NCBI RefSeq assembly: GCF_008831285.2
Contig: NW_022204890.1
Location: 1 to 64,000 of the forward strand
DNA: 64,000 bases
Reading direction: 5' to 3'
From: Nymphaea colorata
Taxonomy: Eukaryota > Streptophyta > Magnoliopsida > Nymphaeales > Nymphaeaceae
Shown: positions 45,282 to 54,914 of the stretch, in pieces
Layout of the letters: each line of letters opens with the position of its first letter
How positions within the stretch are numbered: the stretch's first letter is position 1
The notes under the pieces: model-generated
What the model was told of the DNA's origin: nothing
The model's input: the letters and a program-made list of their open reading frames with translations, nothing else
Databases searched by the model: none
Made by a program: the position numbers and the translations under genes

Positions 45282-45778
45282 TAATGTGTATGAAATATTT
45301 ATCAAATGAAAATAGAAATCTGAATAAGGGAAAAAGATAATTTCAAAGGAAAGACAAAGATTTGAGGCCAAAAGATAAGTCCTGAAATTCAATATGAAGG
45401 TTAAATTATGTTTTGATGGAAAAGAAAGCTTTATGAACCAACACATAGATTACTTGATATTGAAGAAAATCTACTAAATTTGTGCTAAAAAAGCTAGAAT
45501 ATCCTAGCTTTTGATTTCTTTTAATAAGTCTTATTACCTTTCTATATCATAAAATTGCATTTCACATTAAAAGCTGTTCTCAAGCCTCGATTAATCCTTC
45601 ATAGATTTATCTATCTTTATCTTATCATTCATAATGTAGAAATCCTATAATCCTTCTCAACTTAGTCCCGACATTCCATAAAATATCATTCCATTCATAT
45701 TTCCCTCTTCTGATAGCCTTATCTATAGCTCATTCATATCCTATTGAGAGCTATTTAATAATATTATAGAGTGGTTCC
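45282..45778. other. Intergenic AT-rich stretch
   Basis: About 500 bp without a convincing gene. It ends in the AATAATATTATA box used by the next gene. Confidence 0.5.
45756..45768 (+). promoter_or_regulatory. Start-site A/T box of the 7TM-pseudokinase gene
   Basis: TAATAATATTATA about 11 nt before the ATG at 45779, same type as at other genes. Confidence 0.5.
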
Positions 45779-47586
45779 ATGGCTGATGCTGACGACATGG
45801 CGGGCACCTCCCTTCAAGGCGCCCTAAACACAGACACAGTGCTCATCCTCTTCGTTGAGATCGTCATCTTGATAATCTATCTCGTCAGTCTGCTCCTAGT
45901 GGTCGTACGCAGGGCCAGAAGACTACTCGAGTTACACAATCGAAAGTATTACTTTGTTGTCGTCTTCTACATCGCATCGAAACTGGTCCTATGCGCCATT
46001 CTCATCGTACAAGTCATCGTTGGCATGGCTAATAACTGGTAAAATATAGAACCTGGTCAAGTTGAGCTTCTCGTCAAGACTGCTCTCGTACTTGCTGATT
46101 TTTCAATGATAGAACTTTTTTTAGTTGCACTAGAGACCTATCTTTCGCATTGCTTGTCAGCTGTGGCCGATGGTTTTTCAAGGGTAAACATACGATAATT
46201 TAGAAACGATCAAGAATGCTGAGCATTGGCTTAAAATCATTGCAGATAGGTGTAGGTTTGATCCTTTTAATTCCGATGATAATATTCGATGTGGATGAGT
46301 TAGGATTTGAAGTGGTAAATGCAATCAACATTGGTCTCAACCTTTTGATCATAATATCCTTTTTGTTCACCTTCTTCTACCTCAACTTCAAGATGACTGG
46401 CATCATGATGGACAATCGTCTCAATGGAGTGATCAAACGCATCTACAAAGTGCATCTTATCATTCTCATTAGCAGAGTAACCGCCATTACTTTTGAGATA
46501 ATGATTGCTATTTATGTGCTACCTAAGACGTTTCAACAGCAGTTAGACGAAATCGTGGCTCAAGGATTGAGTCATGAGGTAATGCTTGGCCTAGTTTTCG
46601 TAGGAACTGTGTTATTCGTGCTCATAACTGAAGGACTGCCAGTTATGTATAGCCTTAGAAACGTTGTGGTGCAAGCTCTCAACCATAAATCGGAGTTTCT
46701 GTAGTATAAACAGCATATGTTCACCGACCATACTTCTGCAATTTAGGAATCACTGGTTAGGAGAGAAGCCTAAGAAGGAGGCACTACAGACATTCACAAC
46801 AATTTACGCTTGAAAAACTTCAAAAACTTAAAGGATGTCAATACGGATAAAGAAGATTCCATTTGGATCAGCAAGAAGGGTTTCTTCGAAGGTCGCTTCT
46901 ATCTTGTCCGTATCTCTAAACACGAGATATCCAGCTACATATTTGAAGATATATAAAACGAAATAGTATTGTGGGGGCAGTTGAACTTGAAAAGCCTTTC
47001 AAAGGTGAATTACTTCTGTGAGGGGGAAATAATCCATCTCGTTGAGAGATTTTACGAGACAAAATTAGATGACAAAGTAGAGTCGCTTCCAAGCTAAATC
47101 TAATGCCTTAAATTAGCTCTGCAATTAGCACAAAGCATCCGCGAATTGCATCAACATGACATCGCACATGGCTGTCTTTCGCCCAGCCACATCTTTATCG
47201 AGGAAGGACAGGTGATCCTCAACGGACTAGGCATGCAGAGCTTTAAAAAATACCTTTCTCTTATCACTGGATACACCAACAAGACCCTATATACTGCAGT
47301 GGAGCACCTAAGGGATAAAAACAACGTCATCCTGAAGCCAAACAAAGCTGCAGACATCTATTCCTTCGGGGTCATCCTCTTTTAAATGGTCACCATGAAC
47401 CGCCAATACAGACAACTTTCTCTTCGCGATGTCCAGACCAAGTTCGCATAATAAAATTTCCGACCAAAGCTGCCAGACCACACCAAGCACGAGGTGAAGC
47501 ATCTAATTCGCCGATGCTGGCACTAGGTAGCCGAGCGCAGGCCTGCAATCGAGTAGATAATCGAAGTATTAAAGAAGCTCACCTGA
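45779..47586 (+). CDS. Seven-transmembrane receptor fused to pseudokinase domain
   Basis: Two exons joined across a 20-nt intron give 595 aa. Seven hydrophobic helices occupy residues ~20-310: TVLILFVEIVILIIYLV, YFVVVFYIASKLVLCAIL, the segment at LLVKTALVLADFSMIELF, IGVGLILLIPMIIF, INIGLNLLIIISFLFTFF, IILISRVTAITFEIMI and MLGLVFVGTVLFVLIT. A kinase-like domain follows (residues ~330-595): its catalytic loop reads HGCLSPSHIF, not HRDLKPxN, and the metal motif reads NGLG, not DFG, so catalysis is unlikely. Later lobes are kept: ADIYSFGVILFEM (Glu = TAA), CWHEVAERRP. Seven-TM fold resembles the THH1/TOM or GPCR type. A receptor-linked signalling scaffold is inferred. Confidence 0.75.
46184..46203 (+). 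other. 20-nt intron in 7TM-pseudokinase gene
   Basis: GTAAACATACGATAATTTAG lies exactly between codons after GFSR, before KRSRMLSIG. Removal keeps the fourth TM helix in frame with helix 3. Confidence 0.9.
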
Positions 47587-47628
47587 TTACATTCTTTTTG
47601 AGTTATTATCTTTATTTGATTATTGCTA

Positions 47629-48747
47629 ATGGAGCGGCTTGAGGAGCGCGGACAGGGACCTTGCTCATTGCAGCTGATCGTGCAGGAGCAGGAACACGCG
47701 AGCCAAGAGGGCATCAAACGAGGAAGAAAAAGCTCAGGAATAGGCTCTGTCAACAACTTCATCCAGAAGACCTTTGATATCCTGCAGGAGAAGAAGTTCG
47801 AAAGCATAGTTGGGTGGTCATAGGGGGAATCACGGGGAGGATGCACATTCAAAATTCATAACGTAAAGGCCTTCGAGGAACTTGTCCTTCCTCAATATTT
47901 CAAGCACTCCAACATGTCATCCTTCGTCAGACAAGTAATTCTCTCTAATTCAGCTCAACATGTACAGCTTCCACAAGGTTCGAGGAGATAAAAACGAGTT
48001 TGAATTTGAGCATTAGCGCTTCGTGAAGAATAGACCTGATTTATTACCTGAAATAAAACGTAAACAGATAGACTCCACTGTCAGCATCCCATCCATAGCC
48101 CTCATCGCTCAACCTGAAGCTCATACTGATCATTAACAACGACAAAACAAAGATGTAGAAATGCAAGTGGATCAAAAGCAGATATTAGGAGTGGATGACA
48201 GGGAAAGAGAGAAAGACAAGGAGAGAGAAAGAGAACGGTAGCGGGAAAGGGAAAGAGAAAGATAAAGATAAAGATAAAGGGAGCGTGTAAAGCAGGAATA
48301 AGCTAAGGTGGATTTTAGTCAAATGAACATTAACGTGTCAATAGCAGAAATCGAGTCTCCTCAAAAGGAGCAATCATTGGCTCGTCCCTCAAGCAATGAC
48401 CACGAACTAACATCCAGACTGATAGAGTTGCAGGAGATAAACCGAAGTCTTAAAAAGACTAAGCAAGTAAAGTCAAACAGCTTGAAGCAGTTGGCTCTGA
48501 ACAACAGAATGAACATGGGAAGCAAGTTCAACAAAGTAGTCATGGCTATCATTTCTTCCAAATTGCAGCAGGACCTTACTCAGAATCCCACCAGTGAAGG
48601 CGAACCCAAGTATAACCTCAATAATTTGCATGGAGTTGTCGATCATATTATGGACTCATCGCAATTCAAAAGTTTAAGGAGTATCTAGCAATGGTATACC
48701 CATTATTCGATCCAAATGATATTAAAAATGACCCCATCTTCAAGTGA
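47629..48747 (+). CDS. Heat shock transcription factor
   Basis: The HSF DNA-binding domain is explicit: NNFIQKTFDILQEKK, GWSEGESRGGCTFKI (Glu = TAG), FEELVLPQYFKHSNMSSFVRQ split by a 19-nt intron from LNMYSFHKVRG, then ERFVKNRPDLLPEIKRK. HSF recognises nGAAn heat-shock elements. An acidic/basic RERERE tract (about 48200-48290) uses both GAA and TAG/TAA at its Glu positions. A coiled-coil trimerisation region follows, and a C-terminal helix (KEYLAMVYPLFDPNDI) is reached after one base is added in the AAAA run near 48670. The start was taken at 47629, the first ATG after the previous gene's TGA. Confidence 0.88.
47935..47953 (+). other. 19-nt intron in HSF
   Basis: GTAATTCTCTCTAATTCAG sits between SSFVRQ and LNMYSFHK, in the most conserved part of the HSF domain. 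Confidence 0.92.
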
Positions 48748-48867
48748 TTGCACTTATAGTATATTTACTACAACAAATATCAAGCAAATGGCTAATATAT
48801 TAGGAAGGGATTGCCCTTTGTAGGAAAATAATCAATAAAAAATAAGTAAGTTTCTATTCAATATCAC

Positions 48868-49723
48868 TCATAACTCACGATGGACAAGGTCAAATATTTT
48901 TTGTTTGACTTTGGGGTTTAATAAAAATTTAAAAAGCTCATCTTTCGTATTTTCCTTCTCGGCGTTTCGCTGGGGAATCTTCGGATAGTTGATATTGAGA
49001 GTCTTTGTCTTGGCTTTCGGGTGTTTGGTTGTCTTTGAGGAGTGATTGAAAGTATCCGAGACCTTTAAATCAGGGGTCAGGACATCTCTATTGAGGGAAT
49101 ACTTATTACTGAAGAAGACAGTATGGGACTAGTTTAGTTTTTTCATCTTTTATGAATATATGGTTTAGTTCAAGTCGACAGTCTTCTCCCTCTTGTATGG
49201 AGAACGGTAATTTTCATGTGTTTCTGTCATGAATTTCACTTGTTTTTCATCTTGTATATTTTGAACTTTTTCCTGCAATTTAGCGTAAACTGCCTCGAAT
49301 TATGTGATTTTCTATTGCAGCTTCTTCGCATCGAAGAGATTCTCCTTATGCTAATTCACCAACCTCTTTTGCTCCTCCTGCAAGTTCTTATACGATTAGT
49401 TACATTACCTCCATCTACTCTCAAGCCCCTGCCGTTCCTTTTATTTCTCACGACGACGTTCCGAGATAAGCCGGTCGATATTTTCCTGGCTGAGCATTTT
49501 CTTAAAGACTGCCAATTCCTTCTTCTTCTCTCTGACCTATTCAAAAAGTTCTTGGATAAGTTTCTGCTCCCGTTTTATGTAATTTGAATTGAGAACTGAC
49601 TCGTACTGACTGATGGTGTCGTCGATGACCGCTTGGATGTCCTGGCCTAACTATAATTTAGAGTTTGTGATCATTCTTCTATACCTTATAATCTTCCAAT
49701 ATACAGAGATAAGGCTCGTTCAT
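48868..49723 (-). CDS. Coiled-coil protein with disordered C-terminus
   Basis: Two exons, with a 34-nt intron after MNEPYLCILEDYK. The 273-aa product is a long helix: LGQDIQAVIDDTISQYESVL, KREQKLIQELFEEVREKKK, RLISERRREKEKERQG, and LQEEQKRLVNEHKENLFD, ending in a Lys/Ser-rich tail (KTTKHPKAKTKTL) and KQKIFDLVHREL. Basal-body or ciliary coiled-coil proteins often look like this, but no family is assigned. It is convergent with the HSF gene; the two stops are 120 bp apart. Confidence 0.65.
49651..49684 (-). other. 34-nt intron in coiled-coil gene
   Basis: GTATAG..ATTATAG on the minus strand, the longest well-supported intron in the window. Removal joins EDYK to LGQDIQAVID. Confidence 0.8.
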
Positions 49724-49748
49724 TATAAACAATTCAACTTATGCTAAA

Positions 49749-50419
49749 TCAGGCTTCTTTCTTGACTGCTTACTCCTGCTTGACCTGCGGCTGAGGAGCA
49801 TCAGCGACTTAGAATCCAGTTTTTCCACATAATTCAACAAGACCGAGCACGTTCAAGAAAGGCCCCGTTGACCTGACGAAGCTAAACCATCTGGCGAGGT
49901 TGGGAACCTTCTTTCTAATGTCTTCAGTGATGACGCGTCTACTTTATTTCATTTTTACTTGAAGGCAGTTTCCAAGTGAGTGGCAAGGCTGATATCGACC
50001 ACAGTTAATGCGTCTCCAACGAAGAAGGTCCTGATTTTAAGGTGGTTGTTGAAGATGTCAAGCACTCTGCAAAGCTCCTTCAAAGAGTAGTCATATCTTT
50101 CTTTGTTGGCGGGTCTTTCCTTTGATATTTGCTCATTGATTTCCTTGAGCAGAGGATGAAGCTCCAAATTGAAGAATTAGAACCATTCAAAGACTCTACT
50201 CTTCTCTTCCTCATTCTGGCCTTTCAGCTGGTCTCCTGCGAGGTAAAGCAAGATGGAGTTTGGCTGATTGAGAGATCCATGAGGAGTGAGCAGAACGAGA
50301 GGATCATATTTTTTGTTGATTTGCTCGGTGTTAATCTTCAAGTTGAGGAAGGCAATAGCCACCTGAGCTTGGAGAAAGTTGGGATCGTTTGGTCTTGTGA
50401 AATAGAGTCCTTCAGCCAT
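49749..50419 (-). CDS. GST-fold protein like the N-terminus of eEF1-gamma
   Basis: A 20-nt intron splits the gene; the product is 216 aa. It has a thioredoxin-like N-terminal part (MAEGLYFTRPNDPNFLQAQ) and a GST C-terminal helical part (KELCRVLDIFNNHL, FFVGDALTVVDISLATHLE, KKVPNLARWFSFVRST, FLNVLGLVELCGKTGF). The VVDIS and PNLARWF motifs are those of eEF1B-gamma, which anchors the nucleotide-exchange complex. The protein stops after a short EVADAPQPQVKQEEAVKKEA tail, so the usual C-terminal EF1G domain is missing. Either the gamma subunit is truncated in this ciliate, or this is a paralogue. The start (MAEG) is preceded by ATTATAATTG. Confidence 0.8.
49939..49958 (-). other. 20-nt intron in the eEF1-gamma-like gene
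   Basis: GTAAAAATGAAATAAAGTAG on the minus strand. Removal joins ETAFK to RVITEDIRKKVPN and avoids an in-frame TGA. Confidence 0.85.
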
Positions 50420-50599
50420 CAATTATAATCTTATTAATATTGAATTTTCTTTTATATTTAATCCTCAAGCTAGCCAGCCCCGACCATATATTCATGCCAA
50501 ATTTCTATAGACTTTATTGGCGGGATGTGTCTGTTGATTAAGTGGGGAATATAAGTTTATTTTTTGTTGGAAGGACTGTTATTTTTTATTAAGATACAT

Positions 50600-53500
50600 A
50601 TGAGAAGGATCATAGTTGTCCTTGCGGCAATCGCCACCATCGCCCTACTTGGGTTTTTCCATTACGAATCGTGTACAGCTGACTCCAAATCGCAAAATAT
50701 CAATCTTTTCCTCTCGCAAACCAGGACCTGCCAACTTCCAGGACTCATCTATGAGCTGATCGAAGCCCCATCCGATGGATCCAAGAAAAATAGGTAAAAA
50801 ATGTGTTATTTAGACCCAGCATCAAAGAAGGTGAGGAAAAGGGTACCCCGGAATCGAAAGCAAAAGGAAAAAAGATAGTGATGGCAAGAAGGAGGAGAAA
50901 GTTAGTACAAACAAGGTTTCGCATGAAAAAACAGAAGTGAATGATAAAAAGGAGGCAAACGTGAAGTAATCAAAGACTAAATCATAAAAATCAGTCTAAA
51001 AATAAACCAAGGTTAATGCTGATAAAGATATTAAGAAAAAGACTATTGCAAAGGAAGACAAAGCTGATGAAAAGAAAGATAAAAAACTTTGGCTAAGGAT
51101 TAGAAGAAAAAGGAAGAGAAAGATAAAAAGACGGAGAAGAAATTAGAGAAAAAAGAAGATAAGAAATAAACTAAAATCAAATCTGTTGAAAAGAGTAAGG
51201 ACAAAGGTGCTGATAAAAAAGATGAAAAGAAATAGAGTAAAGTTGACAAAAAAGATTAAAAGAAAGTTACTAAAAAAGATTAGAAAAAGAATGTGAAGAT
51301 AGATTAAAAGAAATCAGCCAAAAAAGATTAGAAAACATCTTCGAAGAAGGATGATAGCAAAACTGTCAAGAAAGATTAGAAGAAAACCACTAAAAAAGAT
51401 GAAAAGAAAGCCGTGAAGAAAGACTAGAAGAAAGATGAGAAGAAAGCAGTTAAAAAAGACTAAAAGAAAGTCTTAAAAAAGTCTGCCAAGAAAGATGATA
51501 AAGTTGATAAAAAAGACGATAAGAAAACTACGAAAAAAGACTAGAAGAAAACCTTGAAGAAGGATTAGAAAAAAGCCACTAAGAAAGATTAGAAGAAAGT
51601 TGTGAAGAAAGATGAAAAGAAGCCTACTAAGAAAGATGAGAAAAAAGTAACCTTGAAAAAATCTGAAAAACCAGTCAAAGCTACTAGTAAAAAGGACGAC
51701 AAAAAAGATGTAAAACCAGTAAAGAAGCCTATTGTCAAAGTTGACCAGAATAAAGACAAGAAAGATAATGACAAAAAGTAGGTCAAGAAGTCTGTGGACA
51801 ATTCAAAGGATAAGGAATAGATAAAAAAACTAAATATTAAATAAGGAAAGAAAAAATTAGCAACAAAGAAATCACAGAAGAAGATAGCTGAAACATTGAA
51901 GACCATCAAGGCTAAGGAAGAAAAGGACAATAAAAAGAATCAAAAGTAGATAAGAAGAAATCAGATGCTGCCTCCAACAAGAAATCTCCAGCTAAAGTTG
52001 ATAAAAAGTAGACTAAAGGCGTGAAGGTTATCAAACAAGTAAAAGTTGATGCAAAAAAGAGCGGCAAGAATGAATCAAAACTTATCAAGAGTCAAAATGC
52101 TACAAATATTGCAGGAAAGTCAAAGCCTCAAAAGAAGCAAATTGAAGTCAAAAAGTCAAAATCAGTTCCTAAATTAAGCAACAATACCAAATCGGTCACA
52201 AAGAAATAAATCAAGAAATAAGTCAAAAAAGTTAATGGAACATCAACAAAAAGTTTAAACGGAACCTCAACCAAAAACTTTAATAAAGCAGCCAAAAGTT
52301 TAAATACAACATCGGCCAAAAGTTTAAACAGAACTTCAACCAAAAGCCTAAATAAATCAGCAAAAAGCTTAAACAAGACATCAACAAAAAGTTTAAACAA
52401 AACCTCAGCTAAGACTATTAATAAAGCAGCAAAAAGTTTAAACAAGACATCAACTAAAATTTCCAGTCGAACATCAGTAAAAGTTTAAATGGAACATCAT
52501 CTAAAACTTTAAATGGAACATTAGCTAAAAAGTAAATGGAACATCCTTTAAAAGCCTAAATAAAACGTCAACCAAGAATGTAAACGGAACATCCCTCAAA
52601 AGCCTAAATAGAACATCCACACCAAAATCAACCAAGAATAGCACTTCTGTTAAGAAATAATCAAGCAAGTCTGAGAAAAAGAATCAACCAAGTCAAAGCT
52701 AGAGGCGAAAAAGAATGTGTCTAAAAATTAGACCAAAAAATAAGTGAAAGTTGCAAAAAAGCCAGTGAAAGTCTCAGCAAAGGTGGCTAATAAAACTTCT
52801 ACTAAGGGAGGATCCAAGTTGCAAAAATCAAAAGTTTAAACAAAAAAGACAAACAAATCCAAATCAGATGATAAAAAGGTGAAAAATTCAACTTCATCAT
52901 TGACCAAAAAATAGAAGAAATAGGCAGTTAAGGTTCAGGATAAGAAAAAAGTCGGCAATAGCACCCTTAAAGCAAAAACGGAGCAAGCCAAGCCAAAGAC
53001 CAAAGTTCAAAATAAGACAGCTAAGACTAACGAAAAAAGAGTAAAAATCGACTGTTTCTTTGGTAAGTAAAGAAAAGAAACAAAAGGTGAAAGTTGAAGC
53101 CAAGAACAAAACTAGGAACAGTACTAAGGCCAATAGTGAAAAGAGCAAGACAAAGGCTAAAGCTCAAAACAAGACCACCAAGACTAATGAAAAAGCTAAG
53201 AAACTGAAAGTTGTCAAATCTGATGGCAAGAAGGAAGTGAAGAAGAATGAAACATCGAAAAATGCAACTAAGAAAGCCTAGAAACAGATCAAAAAGGTTG
53301 AAAAGAAGGATGTTAAGAAAGTCTTAAAGGATGATAAGAAAGCAAACAAGACCAATCTCAATGCTTCATCTTCAAAGAAGGTCACTAAAGATAAAAAAAG
53401 TGGTAAAACTGAAAAGGTGAGCATTAAGAAGGATGATAAGAGTAAAAAGCAAGTTGAGCAATCAAACAATAAGACAATTAATTCCCCAATCAAGAATGAA

Positions 53501-53749
53501 AAAGCTGCTGAAACCAAAAAATAAACCGTTGTTGCATAGAAAGTCTAAGCTAAGACTGAAGCCAAAAAGGATGTGAAGGTTGAGCCTAAGGTCGAATCAA
53601 CTAAAAAATAGCCAACTAAAGACGAGAAGAAAGAGGTCTCCAACAATCAGACTAAAGTTTAGAGTGTAAAATAGAATGCCAAGGAAGAGCCAAAGAAGGT
53701 CTAAAAGGTTGAAGACAAGAAGGATTTAAATAAGTAAGCCACGAAATGA
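50600..53749 (+). CDS. Secreted Lys-rich low-complexity repeat protein
   Basis: A signal peptide (MRRIIVVLAAIATIALLGFF) and a short Cys-bearing head (RTCQLPGLIYELIEAP) precede about 950 residues of lysine-rich repeat sequence. A KKDEKK-type hexad repeats from 51040 to 51660; where E is expected, the codons GAA, GAG, TAA and TAG interchange. From 52230 a TSTKSLN-like 10-11-aa unit repeats and carries N-x-S/T sequons. The tail is again Lys/Val-rich and ends at TGA 53747. Highly basic secreted repeats suggest an extracellular matrix, lorica or stalk component or a poly-anion binder; this is speculation. A few frame slips occur in A-runs (near 50838 and 51088). Confidence 0.65.
51040..51660 (+). 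repeat. KKDE coding repeat tract
   Basis: An imperfect 18-30-nt repeat coding K-K-D-[E]-K-K. The fourth position is GAA or GAG in some units and TAA or TAG in others, with a few GAT. Confidence 0.8.
52230..52640 (+). repeat. TSTKSLN coding repeat tract
   Basis: Repeats of about 30-33 nt coding SLN-x-TSTK with x mostly K, G, R or T. Nearly each copy contains an N-x-T glycosylation site. Confidence 0.75.
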
Positions 53750-53780
53750 TGAATAATTATTTTATTAAATGGCATCATCT

Positions 53781-54646
53781 TCATTTCTTCTTGAAATTTT
53801 TAATCCTGGATTGACTGTTTGATTTTTATCTTGACAGCTATGCCTTTGAGCTTGATTTTCTTTTCTTTTGCTATCTGTTTGCACATTTTTCTTCGTTTTT
53901 ACCTATTTTATGATCTCTTATTTTTTAGAATTGCTGATAGGACTATTGTGAAAAGAATTCGGCTGAGAAAATGGATGCACAACTTCATTTTCGACCACTT
54001 CTTCCCGGTTCTCTCGAACTGTATTGATGCACGATATCGGCTCACTCATTTAAACGTTGCCAATATTCAAAAGCCGTCTCTTGATTTTAGATAACGTATC
54101 AACTTGTTTTTCAGAATCTCTCCTAGAATCAATTGGACGTTATTCATTAGCCCTCGTGATCATCGCATTCGAAAGCTAAGTCTTTAAGGTCTACTTTAGC
54201 TAAAAATACCTATATTTTTTTATTATACTCAACCGTCAGGAACTCAACTTGATTCTGATATTGCTTTTTAGATTTTTTTTAATTTTTCAGCTACTCTTCC
54301 AAAAACTCACAATAAAGTTTCATCTAGCAATGGTTCTAATTCACATCTTATATACTTTCGCATGCTTTCGTTGCCGATCTTCCAGCTTCTGCAATTGCGC
54401 CTCATAGCTTTTCTCTCCATCACTCACCCGCTTGATGAGCATCCTAACGAACGATTCAGTCTATATGCTTATTTGGTAGAGTGGAGAATATCCATTCTGC
54501 AAAAATGCATCTTTTTCTGTCTATTTTTTCGAGAAGAATACTGCTAAAGGTGGATTCGCTGATATCCAGAAATGAAGCTATCTGACGATTGACCCTGACC
54601 AGCACGGCTGCGGTTTGCTAGATGGCCGAGGGGATTAAGTAGACAT
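53781..54646 (-). CDS. Coiled-coil protein, two micro-introns
   Basis: It starts MSTESPRPSSKPQPC and, after two short introns (20 nt at 54336-54355 and 19 nt at 54191-54209), reads KSYEAQLQKLEDRQRK, LYCEFLEEELKNEKKS, QNQVEFLTVEYNKKIE, then TLKTELSNAMITRANEE and a Ser/Asn-rich tail. The C-terminus is basic (KKRKSSSKAELSRE) and stops at 53781 if one more frame change is allowed near 53930. No domain is recognised. It is convergent with the Lys-rich gene; the stops are about 30 bp apart. Confidence 0.6.
54191..54209 (-). other. 19-nt intron
   Basis: GTATTTTTAGCTAAAGTAG on the minus strand, between YNKKIE and TLKTELSN. Confidence 0.65.
54336..54355 (-). other. 20-nt intron
   Basis: GTATATAAGATGTGAATTAG on the minus strand; it contains an in-frame TGA and its removal joins QRKHAK to NHCEMKLYCEF. 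Confidence 0.8.
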
Positions 54647-54900
54647 GTCAATATATTCAAATTGATGTAAATAAAGTTAATCAATAAATCATTTATATTG
54701 TTAAATCTGCCATAATATCAAAGCCTCATCTCATCAGGTTAGGTATTATACAAAGTTAAAAGCTATATTATGCGGAATCGGCTCAATGATAATGGTTATA
54801 ACGCTTTTATTGTTTCTAATTTTTGATGAGAGATTCATGTATGATAACTGTCGGTCCAATCTGTCATTTTTCTGATAGTGTTCATAGATAATTTATCAAA

Positions 54901-54910
54901 ATTATATTAG
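54901..54910 (+). promoter_or_regulatory. Start-site A/T box of F-BAR-like gene
   Basis: ATTATATTAG 5 nt before the ATG at 54915. Confidence 0.45.
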
Positions 54911-54914
54911 CAGC

